11,149 nucleotides of DNA from Phycisphaeraceae bacterium (GTDB lineage: Bacteria > Planctomycetota > Phycisphaerae > Phycisphaerales > Phycisphaeraceae), in assembly GCA_003552605.1 (NCBI GenBank), contig PUNN01000268.1:1-11149 (forward strand). Direction: 5' to 3'. Under the pieces are notes generated by a model, which was not told where the DNA came from, did not search any database, and was given only the letters and a program-made list of their open reading frames with translations. A program made the position numbers and the translations under genes. Below, piece after piece: positions 1-6,360 of the stretch (its first letter is position 1; the number at the start of each line of letters is the position of its first letter).

Positions 1-21
1 ACGAGGTTTTTCAGAGGCCCC

Positions 22-167
22 AGCGGGCTTTCCGGGGGGCTTCAGCCCGATGGCCATGCGAGGCCGCAAGGCGCTCGGGGCGTCCTGAACCCTGGGGGCC
101 GCATGGCCATCGGGCTGAAGACCCCCGGAAGCCCGCTGACCATGCCACCCCACCTTCTCTGGCTACA
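22..167 (-). repeat. REP/BIME-like palindromic element, copy A
   Basis: Two near-perfect inverted arms (22-60 and 100-137) flank a 39-nt spacer. Each arm contains its own small hairpin (CGGGCT pairing with AGCCCG) and ends internally in GATGGCCATG. Outside the right arm the sequence continues as GCTGACCATGCCACCC (134-149) and then CTACA (163-167), the complement of the TGTAG flank seen in the other two copies. The left arm lacks the outer GGTGGCATGG part, so that end is degenerate. The element lies beyond the dynamin-like gene stop and would form a long hairpin in its 3' transcript. Family membership is read directly from alignment with 2929-3070 and 11033-11149. The function, whether transcript end, mRNA stabiliser or mobile remnant, is not known. 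Confidence 0.8.
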
Positions 168-203
168 AAGAGACCCCGCCACATTTGCCATGCTCCCGTT
201 GGT

Positions 204-229
204 GAACGAGGCAACGCCCTGCTTCGCTC
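204..229 (-). terminator. Hairpin at the end of the dynamin-like gene
   Basis: Read on the minus strand, GAGCGAAGCA overlaps the stop codon and can pair with TGCCTCGTTC across a 6-nt loop, with one mismatch and one G-T wobble. No U-run follows, so it is at best a weak or factor-dependent terminator. It may also be chance in GC-rich DNA. Confidence 0.27.
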
Positions 230-2624
230 AATGTTCTCCATTGCCGCTGCTGACCCCGGAGGCTTCAGCTTCCATCGGGGTTTGCGGGCGATGGAATGTG
301 TTCTCCCGGCCGTTGTCGCCGTCAGCATCTGAAGCGGCCGGATCATCCGGAACTTCGCCGATGGCCAGCGGGGTCTGCTCTGTGGTGCCCTGCTCGAGGC
401 CGAACCGTTGCTGTAGCGTCTGGACCGAGGTGGCCGTGGCAATGGCCGCCTGGCCGAGGTCGGTGAGGCTGTCGGAGACCTTCTGGGTCTGCTCGATCTG
501 GCGATGGCGTTGATGCAGTTGCTGCGTTACCGCCGAGCGTTCACCGGCGAGCGTGGTGGCGAGCCCCTCGCTGAGCGCTTCGATGAACTGATCAACGATG
601 CGCTTGACAAAGCGGTTGGAGGCCTGGCGCAGCATCTGTTCAAGCCGCTCGTGGGCCTGCGCGTTCATCGCGGCGCGGGCGGGATCGCCCAGCCGCCGGG
701 CCTTGGTCTGCGCCGGGATCGCGCGGTCGGGCTCGGCATCGGGGCCGAGCGTTGCCGTGCGGATGCGGCCGGCAGAGCGCAGCAGCAGCCAGTCCCAGAA
801 CCGCCGCCGTACGGGGATGCTCTTGACATCGAGTACCCGGTCAGGCAGCGAGAGGGCATCGTCCGCGGCGAGGTCATCCGTCGCCTGTCGTGCCATGGCG
901 GCCAGGTCGACGCCGGCTGTCTTCAGGTCGCTGCCCACCTGCTCCGGCAAGTCGAGCGTGCGCGGCAGGTCGGCCAGCACCGTCTTGATCTGCTCGTTGA
1001 GCAGCGAGAGGAACCGGTCCCGCACACCATCGAGCAGCCCGCGCAGCCCCTTTCGATCAAGCGCTGCCAGGCTCGCATCATCCTGGAACCAGCTTTCAAT
1101 CGCACCGGTCAGCGCGTGCCGGGTCGACTGCCGCCACTGAAGCGCCCGCTCATGCACCAGCGACCGCACGGCGCTGGTTAGCGCCTCGGCGTGATCGGCC
1201 CAATCGATGGCGCTGAGCCGGTCAATCGCCGCCTGCTGACTCTCAAGCGCCTGGCGCTGCCGCTGAAGCTGGGCCAGGTGCGTCTCGAGCCGGTCGACCG
1301 AAGCATGCGAGACCAGTTGCGCCACCTCACCGAGAAGGGTCTGGCTGCGGCGGAGGCTGTCGGTGAGAAACGCCTTGAGATACTCGTTGCTGTTGAGATA
1401 CTCGGTCAGGTCGGTCAGCAGCCGGTCGAACTCGGCATCATGCGGGCGCTGCTCCCCAGCCTCTATTTCGTCGGCATCACCATCACGGGTGTCATCGGCA
1501 CTGCCGGATGCAATTTCATCCTCGGCGCTGCGAATGCGGCGGCTGGCAGCCTGGAGCAGGTCAACTGGATAAATGCCCAGTCTGCCTGCCTCGGCGGCCT
1601 CCTTCAGCGGTGCCGTCATGGCGAGGTCTTCGAAGGCGCGGATGATCCGTTGCGGGTCCTCGTGCTCGAGGCTGGGCTTGAGCGTGCCGTCGGGCGCCAG
1701 ATCGCGCTTGGACGAATCGAGGTTCACCACCAGGAAGATGCGGCTGAACAGGTCCAGCAGTTCCTGGAACTCCTCGAAAACCTGCTCAAGGAACAGGTTG
1801 TCGGTCTTGACGATGAAGATGGCGCAGGCCGCGGCGTTGCGGAAATCGCGCGTCATGCGGTCGTAGCCGAACTTCATCCGGCTGTAGAGACCGGGCGTAT
1901 CCACAAGCACAGCGCCGGATTCGGCGAGATCGCCGGTGGGCAGTCGAAGCTCGATCCGACGGATGGCCGCGGGCATATGCACCGCCGGGTCGAAGGCGAT
2001 GCCCTCGGCCTCATGGCGCCGCATGGCATCGGTCAGGTCCTGGTGCGCCTGCTCGACTGCCCGATGCAGCGCATCACGCTCAGCGAAGCGCTCGGTGGAG
2101 CCATCGTAATGTGTGACGATGAACTCGCTTTCAGCGGCGTGGGTCACGTTCACCATGCAGGGATAGGCCGGCAGCGCGGTGACCTCGCTGACGTAGGCGG
2201 CACAGATGGCGTTCATGAACGTGGACTTGCCGCTCTTGAGCGGGCCGAAGATCAGCACGTATGCCTGCTGCTCGGCGATCTTGTCCGAAAGCTGCTGGAA
2301 CTGGTGCATCAGGTCTCGCAGTTCCGGCAGCAGTTGCCGTGCCTCGAGTTCTTCCGGGGCCTTGGCAAGCACCTCCGCGGCATGCCGCACGGGGCCGATG
2401 ATGGGTGCCACGCGATCATCGAACGCCTCGCCGAACTGGCGGAGGATCGTCCGCATGGGCAGCGGGATTTCCACGGCCTGATCGTCAGACTGGCCGTCCG
2501 CCCCGCTGCCATTGCGCGGGGCATCGCCATCGTCGCCATCGACCTCCTGCATGCGGGGTTGATCGAGCCAGGTGATCTCGTCGGTGGAATCAGCGGGATT
2601 GAACGGCTGGAAACGTGAAGACAT
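228..2624 (-). CDS. Bacterial dynamin-like GTPase (dynamin family protein)
   Basis: Predicted large GTPase of 798 residues. Members of this family bind and remodel membranes, using GTP hydrolysis and self-assembly. The G1 P-loop is G-P-L-K-S-G-K-S at 127-134, followed by T-F-M-N-A; G3 is D-T-P-G at 242-245; a candidate G4 is N-L-D-S-S-K-R-D at 301-308. The rest is mostly helical, with Gln-rich coiled coil near 445-475 and 695-715. A basic, aromatic patch (R-R-R-F-W-D-W-L-L-L-R at 606-616) is a plausible membrane-touching paddle. There is no signal peptide or clear transmembrane helix, so it should act in the cytoplasm at the inner membrane face. The N-terminus (about 1-50) and C-terminus (from about 745) are acidic and low in complexity. 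The ATG at 2624 is chosen because GGAGG sits 5 nt upstream; an in-frame ATG at 2705 has no such site. The gene has its own likely promoter. Its cargo and partner are unknown. Confidence 0.9.
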   Translation of the reverse strand: MSSRFQPFNPADSTDEITWLDQPRMQEVDGDDGDAPRNGSGADGQSDDQAVEIPLPMRTILRQFGEAFDDRVAPIIGPVRHAAEVLAKAPEELEARQLLPELRDLMHQFQQLSDKIAEQQAYVLIFGPLKSGKSTFMNAICAAYVSEVTALPAYPCMVNVTHAAESEFIVTHYDGSTERFAERDALHRAVEQAHQDLTDAMRRHEAEGIAFDPAVHMPAAIRRIELRLPTGDLAESGAVLVDTPGLYSRMKFGYDRMTRDFRNAAACAIFIVKTDNLFLEQVFEEFQELLDLFSRIFLVVNLDSSKRDLAPDGTLKPSLEHEDPQRIIRAFEDLAMTAPLKEAAEAGRLGIYPVDLLQAASRRIRSAEDEIASGSADDTRDGDADEIEAGEQRPHDAEFDRLLTDLTEYLNSNEYLKAFLTDSLRRSQTLLGEVAQLVSHASVDRLETHLAQLQRQRQALESQQAAIDRLSAIDWADHAEALTSAVRSLVHERALQWRQSTRHALTGAIESWFQDDASLAALDRKGLRGLLDGVRDRFLSLLNEQIKTVLADLPRTLDLPEQVGSDLKTAGVDLAAMARQATDDLAADDALSLPDRVLDVKSIPVRRRFWDWLLLRSAGRIRTATLGPDAEPDRAIPAQTKARRLGDPARAAMNAQAHERLEQMLRQASNRFVKRIVDQFIEALSEGLATTLAGERSAVTQQLHQRHRQIEQTQKVSDSLTDLGQAAIATATSVQTLQQRFGLEQGTTEQTPLAIGEVPDDPAASDADGDNGRENTFHRPQTPMEAEASGVSSGNGEH

Positions 2625-2737
2625 GGGAGCCTCCTTGCCTGAACGGACTGGAGTTGCCCGCGCGATCGCCGAGGCGATCACGGCCGACCATCCGTGGCCG
2701 GGCATGGAAGCACGCGGCTGATGCGGCTTCCACCCGT

Positions 2738-2765
2738 ATTCTACAAGTTATCCGGGCCTTGCCAA
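2738..2765 (-). promoter_or_regulatory. Sigma-70-type promoter of the dynamin-like gene
   Basis: On the minus strand a -35 box TTGGCA (2760-2765, 5/6 match) and a -10 box TAGAAT (2738-2743, 5/6 match) are separated by 16 bp. Just upstream, 2776-2797 is an A/T tract that could serve as an UP element and stands out in this GC-rich DNA. Transcription would begin near 2731, leaving a leader of about 105 nt before the start codon at 2624. Confidence 0.55.
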
Positions 2766-2772
2766 GGCCCGG
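2752..2772. promoter_or_regulatory. Perfect inverted repeat over the -35 box (operator-like)
   Basis: CCGGGCCTT (2752-2760) and AAGGCCCGG (2764-2772) form a perfect 9-bp dyad around a 3-nt centre. It covers the -35 hexamer of the promoter proposed here, which is where a repressor would occlude RNA polymerase. As a terminator it does not suit minus-strand transcription because no U-run follows. On the plus strand a T-run does follow after about 6 nt, but no plus-strand gene is present to be terminated. Confidence 0.45.
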
Positions 2773-2797
2773 AGGCATATTTTTCACAAAAAAACTC

Positions 2798-2928
2798 GCT
2801 TATCACTTCCTGGCGCGGAGCCGGATAGGATGTCGACGGCGGTTTTCGGGGCCGAGGGGGCCTTCCCATCAAGGGCAAAAGAGCGTGTTTCGTGCCGGAG
2901 CACACGTCGAGAACCGTGCGTTTGCACC
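2798..2928. other. Non-coding stretch without recognised features
   Basis: Part of the 561-bp gap between the dynamin-like gene and the TolA-like gene. Frames open here lack a ribosome-binding site and any family resemblance. A short hairpin (GTGC pairing with GCAC near 2890-2903) is visible but has no T-run. I see no gene or RNA that I can support. Confidence 0.5.
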
Positions 2929-3070
2929 CAGGGCGAACGCATGTAGACGCGAAACCGGGTGGCATGGTCAGCGGCTTCCGGGGGTGTCCGCAGCCGATGG
3001 CCATGCGGGCACATGCCCGGGGGTTCCCATCATGGCCATCAGCCGAAGACGGCTGCTGACCATGCCACCC
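2929..3070 (+). repeat. REP/BIME-like palindromic element, copy B
   Basis: The most complete copy. A flank CAGGGCGAACGCATGTAG (2929-2946) precedes a left arm (2957-3005), a 25-nt spacer (3006-3030) and a right arm (3031-3070). Outer ends GGGTGGCATGGTCAGC and GCTGACCATGCCACCC are perfect complements, and inner ends both read ATGGCCAT towards the spacer. The right arm holds a hairpin CAGCCG-AAGA-CGGCTG (3040-3055); the left arm holds CGGCT/AGCCG (2972-2996) with a longer loop. The spacer contains GGGCA-C-ATGCCC-like symmetry. The right arm is identical over 40 nt to the reverse complement of 11054-11093. It sits between two co-directional genes, 116 nt past the upstream gene's stop. Confidence 0.85.
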
Positions 3071-3155
3071 CTGACCATCTTTTCGCGGCGCGTGTCCGCC
3101 ACCCCACGGCCTTCCGCGCCGGGTACCCGCCAACCCTGCCCCGCATCGCAGCAAA

Positions 3156-3183
3156 GCGCCGATGGACACCGCCGCATCGGCGC
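3156..3183 (-). terminator. Terminator-like hairpin after the TolA-like gene
   Basis: On the minus strand GCGCCGATG pairs perfectly with CATCGGCGC across a 10-nt loop. It begins 2 nt after the stop codon of the TolA-like gene and is followed by TTTG. The 9-bp GC-rich stem is strong but the U-run is only three long, so termination may be partial. It marks the likely end of the exbB-exbD-tolA-like transcript. Confidence 0.5.
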
Positions 3184-3185
3184 GA

Positions 3186-4850
3186 TCACGGGCTGATGTC
3201 TTCCAGAAACAGCGCCAGTGAGAAGCCCGTGGTGCCACCGGCATTTTCGAGTTTCACCAGCACCTGGTTGTAGCCCGGACGAAATTCCAGCTCGGCCACA
3301 TCCCGGTCGGGGATCCAGTGGTGGGGCTGAAGCTCGGTCTCGAACTGTTGTTCACCATTCACCCAGATGCGGCTGTAGTCATCGCTGCCGACCAGCGCCA
3401 ACCGGGTCTGGGCTTCATCGACATAGACCTCCGTGAACAGGTACCAGATGGCGTAGGTGGTCACATCGTGGGGCACGATCAGCAGGTTGTTGGACTGGCG
3501 GTATCGCCATCGCAATTCCCGCCCATCGCGGCCGACGTACACCTCGTCGAGGTCGATCACCGACTCGGGTGGGAAGGGGGTGTCGATATGGTCGCGGTCG
3601 GGGTTGGGGAACGGGCCGATGATGTACCAGGAATCAATGAAGGCGAAATCAGTAGCGATGCCGCCCTGCTTGAGCTTTCGTGCCGGGGGTGGATCGAAGG
3701 CATCGGGATCGATTTCCGTTTCGCGCGCCCCCGGGAACAAGTCACGCGGCTCCAGTGGCGGGCCATAGGGTGAGCCCCAGCCATCGCCATCACCGGCCGT
3801 TTCGGCCACGGCGCCGCCGCCACCGACAAGCGTCACCGCCGGGCTGTCGGTGGCGATGCCCTCAGCGAGGTCGAGCATCCGCCGCGCATCGGCAAGCATC
3901 ATCGACACTTCACCACGGGCCTTGTGGATCTCACCCGTGAGCTGCTCAACGTTGGGGCGGAGGGCATCGGCGACTTCGTCCTCGATCCGGGCAAGCGAGG
4001 GCGGCTCGCCCCCGGCCTCGCGGATCGCCTCCAGGACTTCCTCGAGCTCGGGCAGGCGGCCATCTTCGGCCCTGAACTGCTGCTTCAGCTCGCCCAGGCT
4101 CGGCACACTGACCTCATGCTCTGAGCCAAGCTGCTTCAACCGCTCGATGGCCGGCAATTGCGGCGGCCGGGCACGGGTGATGCGGGCCCTGAAGATGTCC
4201 GCCTCGATCTCGAGTCGATCGGGCACGGCAAGGTCGGTCACCTCGTGTGCTTCGGTCAGCGGCAGTTCCTGGATGCGGGACAATTCGACCGCACGGAGGC
4301 GCCGGTACGCGGCATAGGTGGCCCGATCGAGTTGCCGGGCAAGGTCGTAAAGCTCGAGAAAGTCCTTATCACCAAGGCGATAATCCAGTTCCGCTTCATC
4401 GTCGCTTACCTCGCCCAACGGCTCGACATCCGGAAGGTCCCGGCCCTCATCACGCAGCCGGCTGACCTGGCGGACAAGGCGGTCATGGCGGCGCTCGGTG
4501 ACCTGATCGATGCGGTCAAGCGCTTCCTGCTGCCTTGCCACGGCATCTCGCAAGTCTTCGGTGTTGATCCTGAGCAGTTCCTCGGCGGCGCGGGCGATCC
4601 GCGAACCTTCGATATCGGTGATCGTGTCCGGATCCGGCTCGGCAAAGAACCACTCGCGCAGGGGCGTGTAGTACACCACCGCCCCGATGAGCACGATGTG
4701 GGCGAGGATCGAAGCGATGATCCAGAAGCTCGCCCAGCCGGCAAGGCGCGCGGTAATGGCATCAACCACGCCTCGGATGGCCCCGCCCTCCCGGGGGGCG
4801 TTCTCGCCGGATTCTGGTTTCGTAGCCCTCTGTTTACGGCGCGCGCTCAT
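3186..4850 (-). CDS. TonB/TolA-like energy transducer with C-terminal beta-sandwich
   Basis: Protein of 554 residues that I infer couples the ExbB/ExbD motor to a periplasmic or outer-membrane target. A basic cytoplasmic tail (1-37) leads to one membrane helix (about 38-61) containing S47-x3-H51, the spacing of the functional Ser and His in TonB and TolA helices. Residues about 80-335 are charged and mainly helical, with probable coiled coil. A Gly/Pro-rich linker (335-400) precedes a domain (402-553) with W-Y-I-I-G-P-F-P, V-G-S-D-D-Y, W-V-N-G and an N-Q-V-L-V-K-L strand. That pattern recalls PA14 or jelly-roll carbohydrate-binding folds. No TonB_C or TolA domain III is seen. The ATG at 4850 has AAGGA 6 nt upstream and starts 16 nt after the exbD stop, so the genes are co-transcribed. 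An ATG at 4901 would overlap exbD and has a poorer site. The gene call is firm; the transducer role is inference. Confidence 0.8.
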   Translation of the reverse strand: MSARRKQRATKPESGENAPREGGAIRGVVDAITARLAGWASFWIIASILAHIVLIGAVVYYTPLREWFFAEPDPDTITDIEGSRIARAAEELLRINTEDLRDAVARQQEALDRIDQVTERRHDRLVRQVSRLRDEGRDLPDVEPLGEVSDDEAELDYRLGDKDFLELYDLARQLDRATYAAYRRLRAVELSRIQELPLTEAHEVTDLAVPDRLEIEADIFRARITRARPPQLPAIERLKQLGSEHEVSVPSLGELKQQFRAEDGRLPELEEVLEAIREAGGEPPSLARIEDEVADALRPNVEQLTGEIHKARGEVSMMLADARRMLDLAEGIATDSPAVTLVGGGGAVAETAGDGDGWGSPYGPPLEPRDLFPGARETEIDPDAFDPPPARKLKQGGIATDFAFIDSWYIIGPFPNPDRDHIDTPFPPESVIDLDEVYVGRDGRELRWRYRQSNNLLIVPHDVTTYAIWYLFTEVYVDEAQTRLALVGSDDYSRIWVNGEQQFETELQPHHWIPDRDVAELEFRPGYNQVLVKLENAGGTTGFSLALFLEDISP

Positions 4851-4866
4851 AAGTGTTCCTTCCTGC

Positions 4867-5283
4867 TCAGTCACCGCCATCGCGTGAGCGGAGCCGGACA
4901 TCGGTCAACCCCTCAAACTGGAGCAGGTCGACAAGATGGATCAGGTGCTGGTACGCCGCGCCGCCGTCCCCATCGATGCGGACGATGCGATTGGGGTCTT
5001 CACTGGCATGCTCGCGCAGCGTGCGGCGGAGGCTTTCGGCGGTCATCTGCTCGCCGTCGATGTAGAACTCGCCATCGCGGGTGAGGTCGATGATCGTCAT
5101 CGACGGCTCATCCGGGGTCTCGGCCGCGGCGGCTGACTCGGGCAACTCGATATCGAGCTGCGGATGAGGCTGCTTCAGCGTCGCCGCAACGAGAAAGAAT
5201 ATCAGCAGCAGAAACACCGCATCGATCAGCGGCGCCATGTGAATCTCACCGGCACCGTCGAACAGGTCCTTGTTAACCCTCAT
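4867..5283 (-). CDS. exbD: ExbD/TolR-family biopolymer transport protein
   Basis: Protein of 138 residues, the usual ExbD/TolR length. It has a short cytoplasmic N-terminus, one membrane helix (about 17-36) and a periplasmic domain (about 40-138). The helix contains P-L-I-D-A-V-F-L-L-L-I-F-F-L, with Asp21 in the place of the essential proton-carrying Asp of ExbD (Asp25 in E. coli). In known systems ExbD dimers sit inside the ExbB pentamer, and proton flow drives movement of a TonB- or TolA-type partner. The start at 5283 is preceded by AAGGGGG about 6 nt upstream and overlaps the end of exbB by 11 nt, indicating translational coupling. An upstream ATG at 5346 would add an Arg-rich tail deep inside exbB and is unlikely. 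ExbD and TolR cannot be separated by sequence alone here. Confidence 0.92.
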   Translation of the reverse strand: MRVNKDLFDGAGEIHMAPLIDAVFLLLIFFLVAATLKQPHPQLDIELPESAAAAETPDEPSMTIIDLTRDGEFYIDGEQMTAESLRRTLREHASEDPNRIVRIDGDGGAAYQHLIHLVDLLQFEGLTDVRLRSRDGGD

Positions 5284-6154
5284 GGCCTGCCCCCTTCTGC
5301 TGGCCGGCTGCGGTGCTGCCCGCCGCCGCGCCGTTCTCACGGGCATTGAGCAGCCAGGCGTTGGTCAGCGCGCTGGTGTCCTGCTCGAGCACGGTGGCCA
5401 GGAAATTGGTCCGCAAGCGGAACGTGTGGAAGAAAAAGAGCGTCGGGATGGCGATAAACAGCCCGAATGCCGTGGTCACCAGTGCCTTCGAGATGCCGCC
5501 GGCCAGCATCCGCGGATCACCCAGCGAGCCGGCAATGGCCACCACTTCGAACGAGTCGATCATGCCGATGATCGTGCCGAACAGGCCCAGCAGTGGCGAG
5601 AGCGTCGCGATCGCGGCCAGCGGGTAGGCCAGCATCTGGTGCTTGCTGATGTCGCGCTGCGCGATGTCCCCGAGGGCCGCATTCACCTGCTCATGTGGCC
5701 GGTCGCGGTTCTCGAAAGCAAAGATCGCCACCTTCCCGAGCGTGCTGCGGCGGCGGCGATGGCAGAGCTTGCGGATGCCTTCGACATCGTTCTGCTGCCA
5801 CATCCTCAGCAGGCGGTCGGCCATACCCGGCGGCGCGATCTTGCCGCGGCGGAGCCGGACGAACCGCTCGAGCACGAACGCGAGGCTCAGCACCGAGAGG
5901 AACAGCAGGAACCACATCGTCGTGCCGCCCGCCTCGAATCGCCGCTGAAGCGTTTCCCACGCCGCGGCGATCGAGAACGGCTCATCGGCCCGTCGCTCGA
6001 CTTCCTCGAGCGCGGCCTGCGGCGCCATCGGCTCCTCGGGCATGTCTTGCGCGAAGGCGGGGTTACTGGTAAGGATCAGGATCAGCCCCAGTACCACACA
6101 TACCGGAGCAGTCCATCTTTCAGGTGAGCGAAACTTGCAATTATTCGAATGCAC
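5273..6154 (-). CDS. exbB: ExbB/TolQ/MotA-family proton channel protein with signal peptide
   Basis: Protein of 293 residues, the larger stator subunit of a proton-driven motor in the inner membrane. The first 35 residues look like a cleaved signal peptide ending N-P-A-F-A before Q-D-M-P. A periplasmic segment of about 45 residues follows, then three membrane helices (about 79-97, 175-198, 223-244). Helix 2 has L-G-L-F-G-T-I-I-G-M with Thr194, and helix 3 has V-T-T-A-F-G-L with Thr227/228, matching the pore threonines of ExbB/TolQ. I chose the GTG at 6154 because AAGGAG lies about 7 nt upstream; a TTG at 6172 is in frame but overlaps this site. The longer N-terminus separates it from compact E. 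coli ExbB but is seen in other bacteria. It is the first gene of a tight trio with exbD and the TolA-like gene. The leader upstream contains a 7-bp dyad. Confidence 0.92.
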   Translation of the reverse strand: MHSNNCKFRSPERWTAPVCVVLGLILILTSNPAFAQDMPEEPMAPQAALEEVERRADEPFSIAAAWETLQRRFEAGGTTMWFLLFLSVLSLAFVLERFVRLRRGKIAPPGMADRLLRMWQQNDVEGIRKLCHRRRRSTLGKVAIFAFENRDRPHEQVNAALGDIAQRDISKHQMLAYPLAAIATLSPLLGLFGTIIGMIDSFEVVAIAGSLGDPRMLAGGISKALVTTAFGLFIAIPTLFFFHTFRLRTNFLATVLEQDTSALTNAWLLNARENGAAAGSTAAGQQKGAGHEG

Positions 6155-6196
6155 GGTAGTTCTCCTTGCCAACGGGGGTGGCGGTATTCAATGCCC

Positions 6197-6217
6197 AACG
6201 CCGCGGTCACCGGCGTT
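6197..6217. promoter_or_regulatory. Inverted repeat in the exbB leader
   Basis: AACGCCG (6197-6203) and CGGCGTT (6211-6217) form a perfect 7-bp dyad with a 7-nt centre, about 43-63 nt upstream of the exbB GTG start. It could be a protein-binding site or an RNA stem in the leader. I see no convincing -35/-10 pair in the 206-bp gap between the HEAT gene stop and exbB, so exbB may be read through from upstream or use a promoter unlike sigma-70. Confidence 0.3.
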
Positions 6218-6360
6218 ATTGCCGCCGAAGGTCGTTGGACTCCACGGCGGTGCAATCCGCCCTCTGACCAGTCACTCCCCCGGTGCGATTCCCGCTTTCC
6301 CAACCTCGCTTCAACGCCCCTTGCACGATGTGAACACCGCTCAGGCGGGGCCGCTTCCAT

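Noticed and set aside
22..167. CRISPR repeat or integron attC site.
   Set aside because: The palindromes are single units thousands of bases apart, not a regular array, and no cas or integrase gene is present.
1191..2618. Long plus-strand open frame of 475 codons opposite the dynamin-like gene.
   Set aside because: Antisense frame kept open by high GC. The minus-strand frame carries clear GTPase motifs; this one shows no recognisable family and no fitting start signal.
2625..2705. Longer N-terminus for the dynamin-like protein from an ATG at 2705.
   Set aside because: The internal ATG at 2624 has an ideal GGAGG site 5 nt away, and the extra 27 residues are Ala/Arg-rich with no support.
4158..5084. 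Plus-strand open frame of 308 codons across the TolA-like and exbD genes.
   Set aside because: It crosses two well-supported minus-strand genes and the gap between them, with low-complexity Arg-rich translation at its end.
6082..6360. Minus-strand 92-codon frame bridging the HEAT gene stop and the start of exbB.
   Set aside because: It overlaps the exbB signal peptide in another frame, has no ribosome-binding site I can identify and no family resemblance.
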